Part shown: piece by piece, positions 35,879 through 44,376 of the stretch
Numbering within the stretch: the first letter of the stretch is position 1
How the letters are laid out: every line of letters starts with the position of its first letter
Origin: Oscillospiraceae bacterium
GTDB taxonomy: Bacteria > Bacillota > Clostridia > Oscillospirales > Ruminococcaceae
Length of the DNA stretch: 60,872 bases
Assembly (NCBI GenBank): GCA_024404815.1
Contig: JAKSPL010000011.1
Location: forward strand, 1 to 60,872
Direction of reading: 5' to 3'
Made by a program: the position numbers and the translations under genes
The notes under the pieces: generated by a model
Told to the model about the DNA's origin: nothing
Seen by the model: the letters and a program-made list of their open reading frames with translations, nothing else
Databases searched by the model: none

Positions 35879-37819
35879 ATGCTTCGGAAAATTGCAGTTT
35901 TTGTTTCCAGCTTGAACGAGGGCTATCAAAACCGTGTCATGCGCGGTATCCAGGATTTTGCGGCTTCGCACGAAGCGATGATCTGCGTTTTTGTTGCCGC
36001 AGGCGGTCTTGTGCCGAATCCTTCCTACGACGCGGGCGAGTACCAGATCTACCGTTTGCCCGATCTGCGCGAGTTTGATGGCGTGATTCTCCTGGCGAAT
36101 ACCATTCAGTCCCGTGAAATTGTTGTTGAAATTATCGCGCGGATCCGAAAAGCGAATGTCCCGTTTGTGTCGATCGATGTGGATTTCGATGCGGAGTCGG
36201 GCTTTGTCGGAACTGATAATTCCGCGTCAATGCGTACTTTAACGGAGCATCTCATCAATGTTCATGAGTGCAGAAATTTTGCATTTCTGTCAGGTCCCGA
36301 AGAAAGTGCGGAAAGTGCTGCGCGTCTGCAAAGTGTCAGGGATGTGCTGCATGAATATGGTCTTGAACTGGATCCTGCGCGGATCTATCAGGGCGATTTT
36401 ACCCAGCAGACGGGAAAAAAATGTGCGAGAACCCTCCTGCGCGAGCGGCGTGACGGCAAACCTTTGCCCGATGTGCTGATTTGTGCGAACGATTCCATGG
36501 CACTCGCCGCAGTTACCATGTTCGAGATCCGCGGCGTTTCTGTGCCGCAGGATATTATTGTGACCGGCTTTGACAATATCGACGACACACGCTGCTTTAT
36601 GCCCGAATTAACGACGATTTCGCGTCCGCTTTCGGAAACGGGCTATCAGGCGTGCAAGCTGCTGCTCGAATGTGTTGACCATCCCGCCGGTCCTAAAAAA
36701 CGTGTTGTCCTCGAAGCAAACCCCATCTATGCGAAAACCTGCGGGTGCCATATCGACGGGATTTTTGCCGATGAGGCGCTGAAAAAAGAGAATTTCCAGA
36801 TCGTCATGTCCTTCCGCAACGGCATTCTCGAAACGAACAGCATTCACTGTGCGCTTGCAGGGTGCGAGGACATCAGTCAGATCGTGGAATATATGAAGCC
36901 GTTTATCTCGAAACTGCGCTGCGAATCGTTCTTCCTCTGCATGAATGACGAGTGGATCGGCGAAAAAGACGCCCTCCTCGGCACGCAGTATCCTGATGCC
37001 GCAAGCGAACGCCGCGGTCACGACTACACAAAATCAGTCAGCATCCCGATCGCTTATCAGGACGGGAAATTTTCGTCTTACGATTCGTTCCAGACGCGAA
37101 ATCTCCTGCCCAACCTGTTCAAGGAACGCACAAAAGGAAGCACCTACTACTTTTTCCCTGTGCATTTCCGCGAACGCTGCATGGGCTATATGGCGATTTC
37201 GGGCTGCCGCAGTGTTCTCGATTCGCCGAGCATTCATGCTTGGGTACTGACGATTTGTACTGCCATCGAAAACGTTCGAAAAATTTGCTGTATGAACGCA
37301 ATTACGGGCGTTTTGGAACGGCTCTATGTCATTGATCCGCTGACGGGTATCTATAACCGCAACGGCTTTGCACGAAAATCACGGAAACTCTGCGAAATCG
37401 CTATCGAACAGCACCTCCCTGTCATGGTCATGTTTGCCGATCTGGACGGGCTGAAAACCATCAACGATTCGCACGGTCACTCCGCAGGCGATGCCGCACT
37501 CAAAGAGGTCGGTTCGATTTTACAGCGTATCTGCACAAATAATGAGGTCTGCTGTCGTTTCGGCGGAGATGAATTTCTTGTCATGAAGGTCAATGCGACA
37601 GCGGAACAGGGTGATGCCCTTGCGAAGAAATTTCGTGAGGAAGCGGAGAATTTTTCCAAATCCGCGGCGCATCCGTTTGACCTCTCCGCAAGCATCGGAT
37701 ACCATATCGAGGTGCCGACCGAGGATTCCACGATTTTCCAGATGATCGCGGTCGCCGACCAGAAAATGTACGAACAGAAAAAAAGGAAGAAACAGTCAAA
37801 ATATATAAGGAAAGACTGA
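35879..37819 (+). CDS. Cytosolic LacI-type sensor-diguanylate cyclase (first of two)
   Basis: The 646-residue protein lacks a signal peptide, membrane segment and HTH. Residues 3-290 form a LacI/periplasmic-binding-protein type ligand domain, with the LacI-like segments VSIDVDFD, NDSMALAAVTMF and GFDNIDDTRCFMPELTTISRP. A linker domain of GAF-like size (about 305-470) leads to a GGDEF domain with intact metal motif DLDGLKTINDSHGHSAGD near 523 and catalytic GGDEF at 562-566. It should make cyclic di-GMP in response to a small intracellular ligand. The RxxD inhibitory site is replaced by TNNE. It shares a short gap with a paralogue downstream. Confidence 0.88.
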   Translation: MLRKIAVFVSSLNEGYQNRVMRGIQDFAASHEAMICVFVAAGGLVPNPSYDAGEYQIYRLPDLREFDGVILLANTIQSREIVVEIIARIRKANVPFVSIDVDFDAESGFVGTDNSASMRTLTEHLINVHECRNFAFLSGPEESAESAARLQSVRDVLHEYGLELDPARIYQGDFTQQTGKKCARTLLRERRDGKPLPDVLICANDSMALAAVTMFEIRGVSVPQDIIVTGFDNIDDTRCFMPELTTISRPLSETGYQACKLLLECVDHPAGPKKRVVLEANPIYAKTCGCHIDGIFADEALKKENFQIVMSFRNGILETNSIHCALAGCEDISQIVEYMKPFISKLRCESFFLCMNDEWIGEKDALLGTQYPDAASERRGHDYTKSVSIPIAYQDGKFSSYDSFQTRNLLPNLFKERTKGSTYYFFPVHFRERCMGYMAISGCRSVLDSPSIHAWVLTICTAIENVRKICCMNAITGVLERLYVIDPLTGIYNRNGFARKSRKLCEIAIEQHLPVMVMFADLDGLKTINDSHGHSAGDAALKEVGSILQRICTNNEVCCRFGGDEFLVMKVNATAEQGDALAKKFREEAENFSKSAAHPFDLSASIGYHIEVPTEDSTIFQMIAVADQKMYEQKKRKKQSKYIRKD

Positions 37820-37841
37820 ATCTGAAACAGAGGTGAACCCA

Positions 37842-39770
37842 ATGAAGTATACGATTGCCGTCATTGTGTCGGGAATTGATGAGGAATATCAGCAGTCGAT
37901 TCTGAGCGGTATCCATCGCTATGCCGCCCAGCATAATGTGAATATCGCACATTTTATCGCGTTCGGCGGCATTCTTGCAAATCCGAATTACGACTTAGGC
38001 GAATATAATATCTTCGAATTACCGAACTTTTCGCTGTTTGATGGTGTAATTCTTCTTTCGAATACGTTCTCCTCGAATCTGATTGATAAGATTTGTGCGC
38101 GGATTCGGGAAGCCGATATCCCTGCGGTCAGCATCGACAAAGAACTCGAAGGAATGTACTATATCGGCATTCACAACGCTTCCGCAATGGAGCAGATGAC
38201 ACGCCATTTTATCACCGAACACAATGTTCGCAGATTTAATTATATCTCAGGCCCTGACGGAAACTCCGAGAGTGTCGAGCGTCTGGAAGCGTTCCAGCGC
38301 GTGCTTGCGGAGTACGATATTCCGTTTGAGGAGGAGCGTCTTTACCACGGTTCGTTCCGTGCAAAGGACGGCAGACGGGCAGTCGAAGCCTTCCTGAAAT
38401 CCGATCTGGAATTTCCGCAGGCGATCGTCTGTGCGAACGACGCAATGGCGATCTCTGCCATGCTGACGCTCGAAGCGAACGGCATTTCCTGTCCTGACGA
38501 TGTTCTTGTTTCGGGATTTGACAATATCTACAACGCGAAGAATTTCTCGCCCTCGCTGACTACGGTCGAGCGTCCGCTGATGCAGTCGGGTGCGCTCGCC
38601 TGCGAGCTGATCTGCCGCCATTGTTCAGGCGATGAGCTGCCGCGTGTGCAGACGCTGAACGCCGTCCCGATCTATTCGGAAAGCTGCGGCTGCGGTGCAT
38701 CTTCGGGCGATGAGATTTCCATTTTCAAAAAGCGCAACTATCAGGCGATCGAATCGACCAACCATGAGATTTCGAGCCTGAACAAAATGACCTGTTCGCT
38801 TGTTGAATGCGACACGTTCGAGGAGTATCTCGAAGCGCTGCGGAACACGGTTTTGTCCACAGGCTGCGAAGAATTCTACCTCTGCCTGAACGACAACTGG
38901 TACAACAAGCAGATTCCGCACGAAGCAGGCTATACAGGCGAATTGCAGCAGGATTCGTATACGATCCACGGCTATTCCGCCCGAATGCTGATGCCGCTTG
39001 CTTACTATGACGGGGAATTCCATCCGCAGGAGAGTTTTTCATCCGAAAAGATCCTGCCGCGGCTGCGGTTCGAGGGCGACAAAATGCGCATCATGTATTT
39101 TGTACCGCTGCATTTCCGCGAACGCTGTCTGGGATATTTTGCGATCGTCAACTCTGATTTTCCGCTTCGCAGCTCGCTTTTCCACACTTGGAGTATCAAC
39201 ATCAGCAACTCGCTCGAAAACTTCCGCAAGCTGCTCTGTCTGGACGAAGTGGTCAAGGAGCTGGACAAACTCTATGCGATTGATTCGCTGACGGGCATTT
39301 ACAATCGAAACGGCTTCAAACGCTCTTCTTCCGATGAATTCCAGCGTTGTATCGATGAGCAGAAGCCTGTCATGATCATGTTTGCGGATATGGACGGGCT
39401 GAAAAACATCAACGACAGCTACGGCCATAAGGCAGGCGACCACGCGATTCGAAGCATTGCGGCGATTTTGCAGGAATGCTGTCTGGACGGCGAAGTTGCG
39501 TGTCGATTCGGCGGCGATGAGTTCTTTATTTTCGGCGCGGAGTATACAAGTGAGCGAGCCGTTGCAATGCGAAAGCGGATTCAGGAGTGCATCGACATCT
39601 GCAACCGCAACTCGGGGCGTCCGTACCAGCTGAGTGTCAGCATCGGTGCGTGCATCACGGTGCCTGCTCCGGGCAGCACGGTGTTCCAGCTGATTACGAT
39701 TGCGGACAATCGGATGTACGAGGAGAAGAAAAAGAAGAATCCGTCCAAGTATCTCAAACAGAATACCTAA
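37842..39770 (+). CDS. Cytosolic LacI-type sensor-diguanylate cyclase (second of two)
   Basis: The 642-residue paralogue has the same architecture: LacI-type domain (3-285, with NDAMAISAMLTLEANGIS and GFDNIYNAKNF), middle domain (about 300-465) and GGDEF domain. The cyclase motifs are DMDGLKNINDSYGHKAGD near 518 and GGDEF at 557-561. The RxxD site reads LDGE, so product inhibition by the usual route is absent. ATG 37842 has AGAGGTG 6 bases upstream; the gap from gene one is 22 bases, so they form one operon. A strong terminator follows. Ligand-domain divergence suggests two different ligands feeding one second messenger. Confidence 0.88.
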   Translation: MKYTIAVIVSGIDEEYQQSILSGIHRYAAQHNVNIAHFIAFGGILANPNYDLGEYNIFELPNFSLFDGVILLSNTFSSNLIDKICARIREADIPAVSIDKELEGMYYIGIHNASAMEQMTRHFITEHNVRRFNYISGPDGNSESVERLEAFQRVLAEYDIPFEEERLYHGSFRAKDGRRAVEAFLKSDLEFPQAIVCANDAMAISAMLTLEANGISCPDDVLVSGFDNIYNAKNFSPSLTTVERPLMQSGALACELICRHCSGDELPRVQTLNAVPIYSESCGCGASSGDEISIFKKRNYQAIESTNHEISSLNKMTCSLVECDTFEEYLEALRNTVLSTGCEEFYLCLNDNWYNKQIPHEAGYTGELQQDSYTIHGYSARMLMPLAYYDGEFHPQESFSSEKILPRLRFEGDKMRIMYFVPLHFRERCLGYFAIVNSDFPLRSSLFHTWSINISNSLENFRKLLCLDEVVKELDKLYAIDSLTGIYNRNGFKRSSSDEFQRCIDEQKPVMIMFADMDGLKNINDSYGHKAGDHAIRSIAAILQECCLDGEVACRFGGDEFFIFGAEYTSERAVAMRKRIQECIDICNRNSGRPYQLSVSIGACITVPAPGSTVFQLITIADNRMYEEKKKKNPSKYLKQNT

Positions 39771-39787
39771 GTAAATACGTAAAAATT

Positions 39788-39824
39788 ACGGCACGAGCGA
39801 TTGCATATCGTTCGTGCCGTTTTT
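39788..39824. terminator. Terminator after the LacI-GGDEF pair
   Basis: Arms ACGGCACGA and TCGTGCCGT form a long hairpin followed by TTTTT. The flanks also carry A residues, so it may serve the convergent asparaginase gene as well. Confidence 0.9.
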
Positions 39825-39875
39825 GTATGGAGAGTTTCGCGCTCTGCGGAGCGCGATGGGGTGGCTCTGCCCCCT

Positions 39876-40865
39876 CTACCCCATATCCCCGCCGAGCGAA
39901 AGCCCCATGACAGTTTGCACATCGCAGCCGCTTTCCGATGCGAGCCACAGCTTCATATAGGCAGCGATGGGTGCGATCTCTCCGAGCGGACGAATGCCGA
40001 ATGTGTCGAAATACCGCGTACTTTCGTAGGAAATCCCGTGTGATATACCCGTTGCAAAAATCGGGATGCCGCGGCGTTTTGCTTCCTCGAAAAATGAGAT
40101 TGCGGAGGGAGAAACCGTATTAAGCGTTCCTGAATGATACGTTTCGTGCAGAATATATCGTATCTTCGCGGAAATCGGTGGGTATGCCAATCCTGTACAG
40201 GGCGAAATACGGAGAATCTGCTCGGCACAAGGCGAAAGCTCTCCAACAGAAAACGGTTCTGTTTTGTCCGCAGATTCGTGATATTCTGGATTTCGTTCAA
40301 ATGTTCCGTCTGTGGGATCTATATACCCGTATGCTTGATGTTTCAGGCTATAAAACGCATCCGAAAAAGGCTCACTCGCCAGCAGTCTTGCTCCGCGGTG
40401 AATGGAAATCTTCGTATCAGCAGGGTTTTTGTATGACACGAACACGCCGCTCCCACCCTGCGCCATGATGAACGAAACCGCCCCGAACAGGTTCGGAATC
40501 GCGTTGGCATTCGGGTGTTCGAGGGGGTGGTTGCTCGACACCAGCACAATCGGCGGCGTGCTGTTTCCAAAAGCGTAGGCAAGTGCGGCGGCGGTGTATT
40601 GGAGGGTATCCGTGCCATGCGTAATAATGATTCCATCGTATTTGCTGAGATTTTCTCGCACACAGGCAATCAGCGCGGAAAGCTCCGTCCCCGTGAGATT
40701 CTCGCTGAGCGCGGTGTAGGGCTGTGCGGTGTCGTAGTCAGGCAGCGTATGCTTCTCTGCATACGATTTCAGCAGCAGATACGGCTTTTTTGCATCGACA
40801 GAGATATACTCCCCGTTCGCCGTACTGCCGATCGTGCCGCCCGTAAAGATGAACAGCAGTTTCAT
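39876..40865 (-). CDS. L-asparaginase
   Basis: Asparaginase hydrolyses asparagine to aspartate and ammonia. The 329 residues match the bacterial type, with the N-terminal nucleophile motif FTGGTIGS (residues 6-13) and the second Thr/Asp motif ITHGTDTLQYTAAAL near 80-94. The conserved Lys in the third motif is less obvious. There is no signal peptide, so it is cytosolic. It lies 53 bases downstream of the 2-oxoacid oxidoreductase operon but is separated from it by a terminator at 40886. Substrate preference between asparagine and glutamine cannot be read here. Confidence 0.88.
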   Translation of the reverse strand: MKLLFIFTGGTIGSTANGEYISVDAKKPYLLLKSYAEKHTLPDYDTAQPYTALSENLTGTELSALIACVRENLSKYDGIIITHGTDTLQYTAAALAYAFGNSTPPIVLVSSNHPLEHPNANAIPNLFGAVSFIMAQGGSGVFVSYKNPADTKISIHRGARLLASEPFSDAFYSLKHQAYGYIDPTDGTFERNPEYHESADKTEPFSVGELSPCAEQILRISPCTGLAYPPISAKIRYILHETYHSGTLNTVSPSAISFFEEAKRRGIPIFATGISHGISYESTRYFDTFGIRPLGEIAPIAAYMKLWLASESGCDVQTVMGLSLGGDMG

Positions 40866-40885
40866 TCGTTCGCCTCCGTTCAGAC

Positions 40886-40913
40886 AAAAACCGCGCCATT
40901 TCTGACGCGGTTT
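40886..40913 (-). terminator. Terminator of the 2-oxoacid:ferredoxin oxidoreductase operon
   Basis: On the minus strand, AAACCGCG and CGCGGTTT pair and are followed by a T-run, 6 bases past the stop of the gamma subunit gene. Confidence 0.85.
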
Positions 40914-40918
40914 CGTGA

Positions 40919-41458
40919 TTATTTACATTCGTAAGCAGCACCGATGCCGAGTGCACGCATATTGTTGTCAATCGTATGTGCGCGCTTTGCGGGGGTGTTC
41001 TTTTCGAGTGCCTTGCGGACGGTGTCCATAGAGAACAGTCCGGTTTCGCCCAGCAGCTTGCCCAGCAGGATGATGTTCGAGCCTTTCAGCAGGTCGTTGT
41101 CATCCGCGAGCTGTGTTGCAGGGACCATGAAATAGTCGATGTCGTCACGGGTGCAGGGTGCGTCGATCAGCGAGCTGTCAGCGAACACCTTGCCGCCCTT
41201 TTTGACGGTCGGAACGAAAGCGTCAAAAGACGGGCCGTTCAGAGCGATCAGCAGGTCGGGCTCCATGACCTTCGGGGAACCGATGGGTTCATCGGAAATG
41301 CAGACGGAGCAGTTGCACTTACCGCCGCGCATTTCAGGGCCGTAGCTCGGAAGCCACGAAATTTCTTTGTTTTCGAACAGTGCGCAGTAAGCGAGCAGTT
41401 TGCCTGCGAACAGGACGCCCTGACCGCCAAAGCCTGCGAGCAGAATTTCATAGGTCAT
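40919..41458 (-). CDS. 2-oxoacid:ferredoxin oxidoreductase gamma subunit
   Basis: The 179-residue protein is the gamma-domain subunit of four-subunit 2-oxoacid:ferredoxin oxidoreductases (Kor/Vor type). It starts ILLAGFGGQGVLFAGKLLA, the conserved Gly-rich loop, and contains SYGPEMRGGKCNCSV, another family mark. It works with the alpha and beta subunits encoded just upstream and the ferredoxin-like subunit that opens the operon. Its start overlaps the beta-subunit stop by one base, so translation is coupled. The substrate, either branched-chain 2-oxoacids or 2-oxoglutarate, cannot be decided from sequence. Confidence 0.93.
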   Translation of the reverse strand: MTYEILLAGFGGQGVLFAGKLLAYCALFENKEISWLPSYGPEMRGGKCNCSVCISDEPIGSPKVMEPDLLIALNGPSFDAFVPTVKKGGKVFADSSLIDAPCTRDDIDYFMVPATQLADDNDLLKGSNIILLGKLLGETGLFSMDTVRKALEKNTPAKRAHTIDNNMRALGIGAAYECK

Positions 41459-42240
41459 CAGATTGCGCCTCCCATCTTCAAAAGCTCAGCATTTGCGACA
41501 TTTGTGTCAACATCCTTGTAGACGCCGAGCGGATAGTAAGGCATACATTCTTCCTGCAAACGCTTGATGCACTCTTTCGGAGTCAAGCCCCAGTTGGACG
41601 GGCAGGTCGAGAGAACTTCAACGATGGAGAAGCCCTTGCCGTCACGCTGGTTTTCGAATGCCTTGCGGATCATCTTTTTGGTTTCGCGGATATGCGGAAC
41701 GGTGTCCACAGCGGTACGTGTTGCGAGAGCAACGCCGTCGAGGGTGGAGAGCATTTCGCAAACGTGAACAGGATAGCCTGCGGTTTTCGGGTTACGGCCA
41801 TACGGAGAGGTGGTGGTCACCTGACCGGGCAGGGTGGTCGGAGCCATCTGACCGCCGGTCATGCCGTAGGTACCGTTGTTGACGAAGATAATTGCGATAT
41901 TTTCGCCGCGGGTTGCAGCGTGGACGGTCTCAGCAGTACCGATTGCTGCCAGGTCGCCGTCACCCTGATAGGTGAAGACGTTGAGGTCAGGTCTTGCACG
42001 CTTGACACCGGTTGCAACAGCCGGAGCACGGCCGTGCGGTGCTTCGATCATATCGCAGTTGAAGTAGTTATATGCAAATACGGAACAGCCGACAGGGCAA
42101 ACGCCGACGGTTGTGCCTTCAATGCCCATTTCGTCGATGACTTCTGCGACCAGACGGTGAATGATACCGTGGGTGCAGCCTGCACAGTAGTGCAGACGGA
42201 CATCGCAAAGGGACTTCGGTCTTTCAAAAACGACTGCCAT
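41458..42240 (-). CDS. 2-oxoacid:ferredoxin oxidoreductase beta subunit (TPP-binding)
   Basis: This 260-residue subunit binds thiamine diphosphate. It has the opening HYCAGCTHGIIHRLVAEV, the metal- and TPP-binding stretch YQGDGDLAAIGTAETVHAA near residue 93, and FVNNGTYGMTGGQMAPTT near 125. With the alpha subunit it decarboxylates a 2-oxoacid and passes electrons to the ferredoxin subunit, giving an acyl-CoA and reduced ferredoxin. Both ends overlap neighbouring genes by one base, so the alpha-beta-gamma set is tightly coupled. It lacks the iron-sulfur insert of longer pyruvate oxidoreductases. Confidence 0.93.
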   Translation of the reverse strand: MAVVFERPKSLCDVRLHYCAGCTHGIIHRLVAEVIDEMGIEGTTVGVCPVGCSVFAYNYFNCDMIEAPHGRAPAVATGVKRARPDLNVFTYQGDGDLAAIGTAETVHAATRGENIAIIFVNNGTYGMTGGQMAPTTLPGQVTTTSPYGRNPKTAGYPVHVCEMLSTLDGVALATRTAVDTVPHIRETKKMIRKAFENQRDGKGFSIVEVLSTCPSNWGLTPKECIKRLQEECMPYYPLGVYKDVDTNVANAELLKMGGAI

Positions 42241-43301
42241 TACTGCACACCTCCGTTCAGTTTCTTGATTTCTGCGAGAACCTCATTCGGAGTCGGGATG
42301 ACGCCGCCGGTTCTGCCAAAGAATGCAACAGGAAGCTTGCAGTCAAGGGCGAGCTTCACATCGTCAACCATCTGTCCCATGTTCATCTCGACGGAGAGGA
42401 CGTTCTTCGCGTTCTTTGTTGCATCGAGAAGCTGCTTTTTCGGGAACGGCCAGAGGGTGATCGGACGGAACATACCGACCTTGATGCCTTCTGCTCTTGC
42501 CTTGTTGACAGCGGACTTGACGATTCTGGAAGTTGCGCCGAAAGCGGTGACGACGATTTCAGCATCGTCGCAGAGATAAAGCTCTGCATCGGATTCGGTT
42601 TCTTCGATTTTTGCGTACTTTTCGTAACGCTTGACGACCTGTTCTTCGAGGTCGTTTGCTTCGATGTAGAGGGAGTTGACGATATGGTGTTCGCGCTCCA
42701 TCTTTGTACCGGTTGCAGCCCAGCTCGACTTGTCTGCCTGCTTGTCGGAGATCTCAGGGAACTCGACAGGCTCCATCATCTGACCGAGCAGACCATCGGA
42801 GAGCAGCATAACGGGCATACGATACTTTTCGCCGAGATCGAACGCGCGGACAACGAGGTTGACAACCTCCTGTACGGAGTTCGGAGCGAGGATGATGAGG
42901 CGGAAATCGCCGTGGCCGAGACCTTTTGTAGCCTGCCAGTAGTCCTGCTGAGAGGGCTGGATAGAACCAAGACCGGGGCCGCCGCGCTCGACGTTGACGA
43001 TGAGGCAGGGAACATCCGAGCCTGCGATATAGGAGATACCCTCAGATTTCAGGGAAATTCCGGGGGAAGAGGAAGAGGTCATGACGCGGGTACCGGTAGC
43101 GGCACCGCCCAGAACCATATTGATTGCAGCGACTTCAGATTCTGCCTGAAGGAATACACCGCCGCGCTTGGGCATCTGCTTGGAGAGATACTCAGAAAGC
43201 TCGGTCTGCGGGGTGATCGGGTAGCCAAAGAAGCACTTGCAGCCTGCACGGATGGCAGCTTCAGCGAGGGCTTCGTTGCCTTTCATCAAAACTTTTTCCA
43301 A
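42240..43301 (-). CDS. vorB: 2-oxoacid:ferredoxin oxidoreductase alpha subunit (VorB type)
   Basis: The 353-residue subunit is the pyrimidine-binding and transketolase-like part, with GNEALAEAAIRAGCKCFFGYPITPQ at the N terminus. QAESEVAAINMVLGGAATGTRVMTSSSSPG lies near 52 and a C-terminal transketolase domain near 255-330. Closest-named homologues are 3-methyl-2-oxobutanoate (2-ketoisovalerate) ferredoxin oxidoreductase subunit VorB, so it may make branched-chain acyl-CoA; 2-oxoglutarate is an alternative. It follows the ferredoxin gene by 20 bases. Confidence 0.9.
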   Translation of the reverse strand: MEKVLMKGNEALAEAAIRAGCKCFFGYPITPQTELSEYLSKQMPKRGGVFLQAESEVAAINMVLGGAATGTRVMTSSSSPGISLKSEGISYIAGSDVPCLIVNVERGGPGLGSIQPSQQDYWQATKGLGHGDFRLIILAPNSVQEVVNLVVRAFDLGEKYRMPVMLLSDGLLGQMMEPVEFPEISDKQADKSSWAATGTKMEREHHIVNSLYIEANDLEEQVVKRYEKYAKIEETESDAELYLCDDAEIVVTAFGATSRIVKSAVNKARAEGIKVGMFRPITLWPFPKKQLLDATKNAKNVLSVEMNMGQMVDDVKLALDCKLPVAFFGRTGGVIPTPNEVLAEIKKLNGGVQ

Positions 43302-43321
43302 TGAAACTCTTCCTTTCTGGA

Positions 43322-43528
43322 TTATTTTTCAATGACGATGGCGCAGTCGGGGCACATCATCGCGCACATAGCGCAGCCGATGCACGCACTTTCGTCGGTG
43401 CAATAAGCGGTAAAAACGCCTTCCTTATTGCGCTTTTCATGCTGCAAAGCAACGATTTGCTTCGGGCAGGCAGTTGTACAAAGTTCGCAGCCCTTGCAGC
43501 GGTCAAAAATGACAGTCATTTTTGCCAT
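43322..43528 (-). CDS. 2-oxoacid oxidoreductase ferredoxin-like delta subunit
   Basis: This 68-residue protein holds two 4Fe-4S clusters, CKGCELCTTACP (13-24) and CIGCAMCAMMCP (about 49-60). It is the electron-transfer subunit of the complex encoded downstream, opening the operon from a promoter at 43604-43632. The order ferredoxin, alpha, beta, gamma is the usual one for Vor/Kor clusters in Clostridia. Its small size and lack of extra domains exclude a multi-domain oxidoreductase. Confidence 0.93.
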   Translation of the reverse strand: MAKMTVIFDRCKGCELCTTACPKQIVALQHEKRNKEGVFTAYCTDESACIGCAMCAMMCPDCAIVIEK

Positions 43529-43603
43529 AATTCACACCAATCCTCTAGTTAGATTTAAGGCTCAAATCGGCACAAAACGCGCTGATTCTCACGCTTACCT
43601 TTT

Positions 43604-43632
43604 ATTATAGCACAGCTTGTTCAGAATTGCAA
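43604..43632 (-). promoter_or_regulatory. Sigma-A type promoter of the 2-oxoacid oxidoreductase operon
   Basis: On the minus strand, TTGCAA (43627-43632) and TATAAT (43604-43609) have a 17-base spacer, about 75 bases before the ferredoxin-like gene. Confidence 0.8.
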
Positions 43633-43731
43633 GCACTTCTTTGAAATTTCGCAGGAAAGCGTGCAGTTTTGTATCTGAACGGGTGTTTCACGCTGTTGAT
43701 AACTTGTTGATAATGTTGAAACGGTTGTTCG

Positions 43732-44226
43732 TCAATAGCCTGTGCGGATCTCTTCAGCGAGGGAATCGTCGGTATCAACCCACGAAGCTACGTCGATTTC
43801 ACGATATTCGTCCGAAGTGATACGGATAACGACACGTTCGATGCCTGCGTTGAGAATCAGGCGTTTGCACATGGCGCATGGTTCGGCAGCACCTTCGAGC
43901 GCATCGGTTTTTGCGTCATGTCCTGTGAGGTAGAGGGTAGAGCCGAGCAGGTCAGCGCGGCTTGCGCTGATGATGGCGTTGGCTTCGGCGTGGACAGAGC
44001 GGCAGAGTTCATAGCGTTCGCCGCGTGGGACGCCGAGTTTTTCGCGCTGGCAGTAGTCGAGGTCGGAGCAGTTTTTTCTGCCGCGCGGAGCGCCGTTGTA
44101 GCCTGTGGAAATGATTTCGTCATTTTTGACAACGATCGCGCCGAACTTGCGGCGGATGCAGGTACTGCGCTTGAGGACGGTTTCAGCGATGTCGAGGTAA
44201 TAATTGATTTTGTCGCGTCGGTTCAT
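43732..44226 (-). CDS. dCMP deaminase family protein (ComEB-like)
   Basis: The enzyme deaminates dCMP to dUMP for thymidylate synthesis. The 164-residue protein has the zinc-binding SVHAEANAI near residue 78 and PCAMCKRLI near 116, and the family stretch STGYNGAPRG near 42. I chose ATG 44226, with AAAGGAGG about 9 bases upstream; an upstream extension would run into the repeats. It follows ksgA on the same strand, separated by repeat families B and A. Bacillus ComEB is a homologue sometimes linked to competence, but no competence genes are near. Confidence 0.92.
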   Translation of the reverse strand: MNRRDKINYYLDIAETVLKRSTCIRRKFGAIVVKNDEIISTGYNGAPRGRKNCSDLDYCQREKLGVPRGERYELCRSVHAEANAIISASRADLLGSTLYLTGHDAKTDALEGAAEPCAMCKRLILNAGIERVVIRITSDEYREIDVASWVDTDDSLAEEIRTGY

Positions 44227-44258
44227 GGGAAAGCCTCCTTTTGATTTGAAATATTTTA

Positions 44259-44300
44259 TGTAGGGGCGACCTGTGGTCGCCCGCAGGTTTCTGTTCGCTG
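44259..44300 (+). repeat. Dispersed repeat, family B (copy 4)
   Basis: The core TAGGGGCGACCTGTGGTCGC is an inverted repeat (GGGCGACC/GGTCGCCC), followed by GCAGGTTTCTGTTCGCTG. It directly precedes family A copy 4 and the B-spacer-A order also occurs at the left edge of the window. Confidence 0.8.
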
Positions 44301-44309
44301 TATCTCTCC

Positions 44310-44375
44310 AAAAATGGGATTCCAAAGGGACAATGTCCCTTTGGCAGGGGTGTGGGGACAGCGTCCCCACAAAAA
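44310..44375 (+). repeat. Dispersed repeat, family A (copy 4, full length)
   Basis: Two hairpins are visible: CCAAAGGGACA paired with TGTCCCTTTGG, and GTGGGGAC paired with GTCCCCAC, joined by CAGGGGT. It ends just before the ksgA stop codon. Confidence 0.85.
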
Positions 44376-44376
44376 C

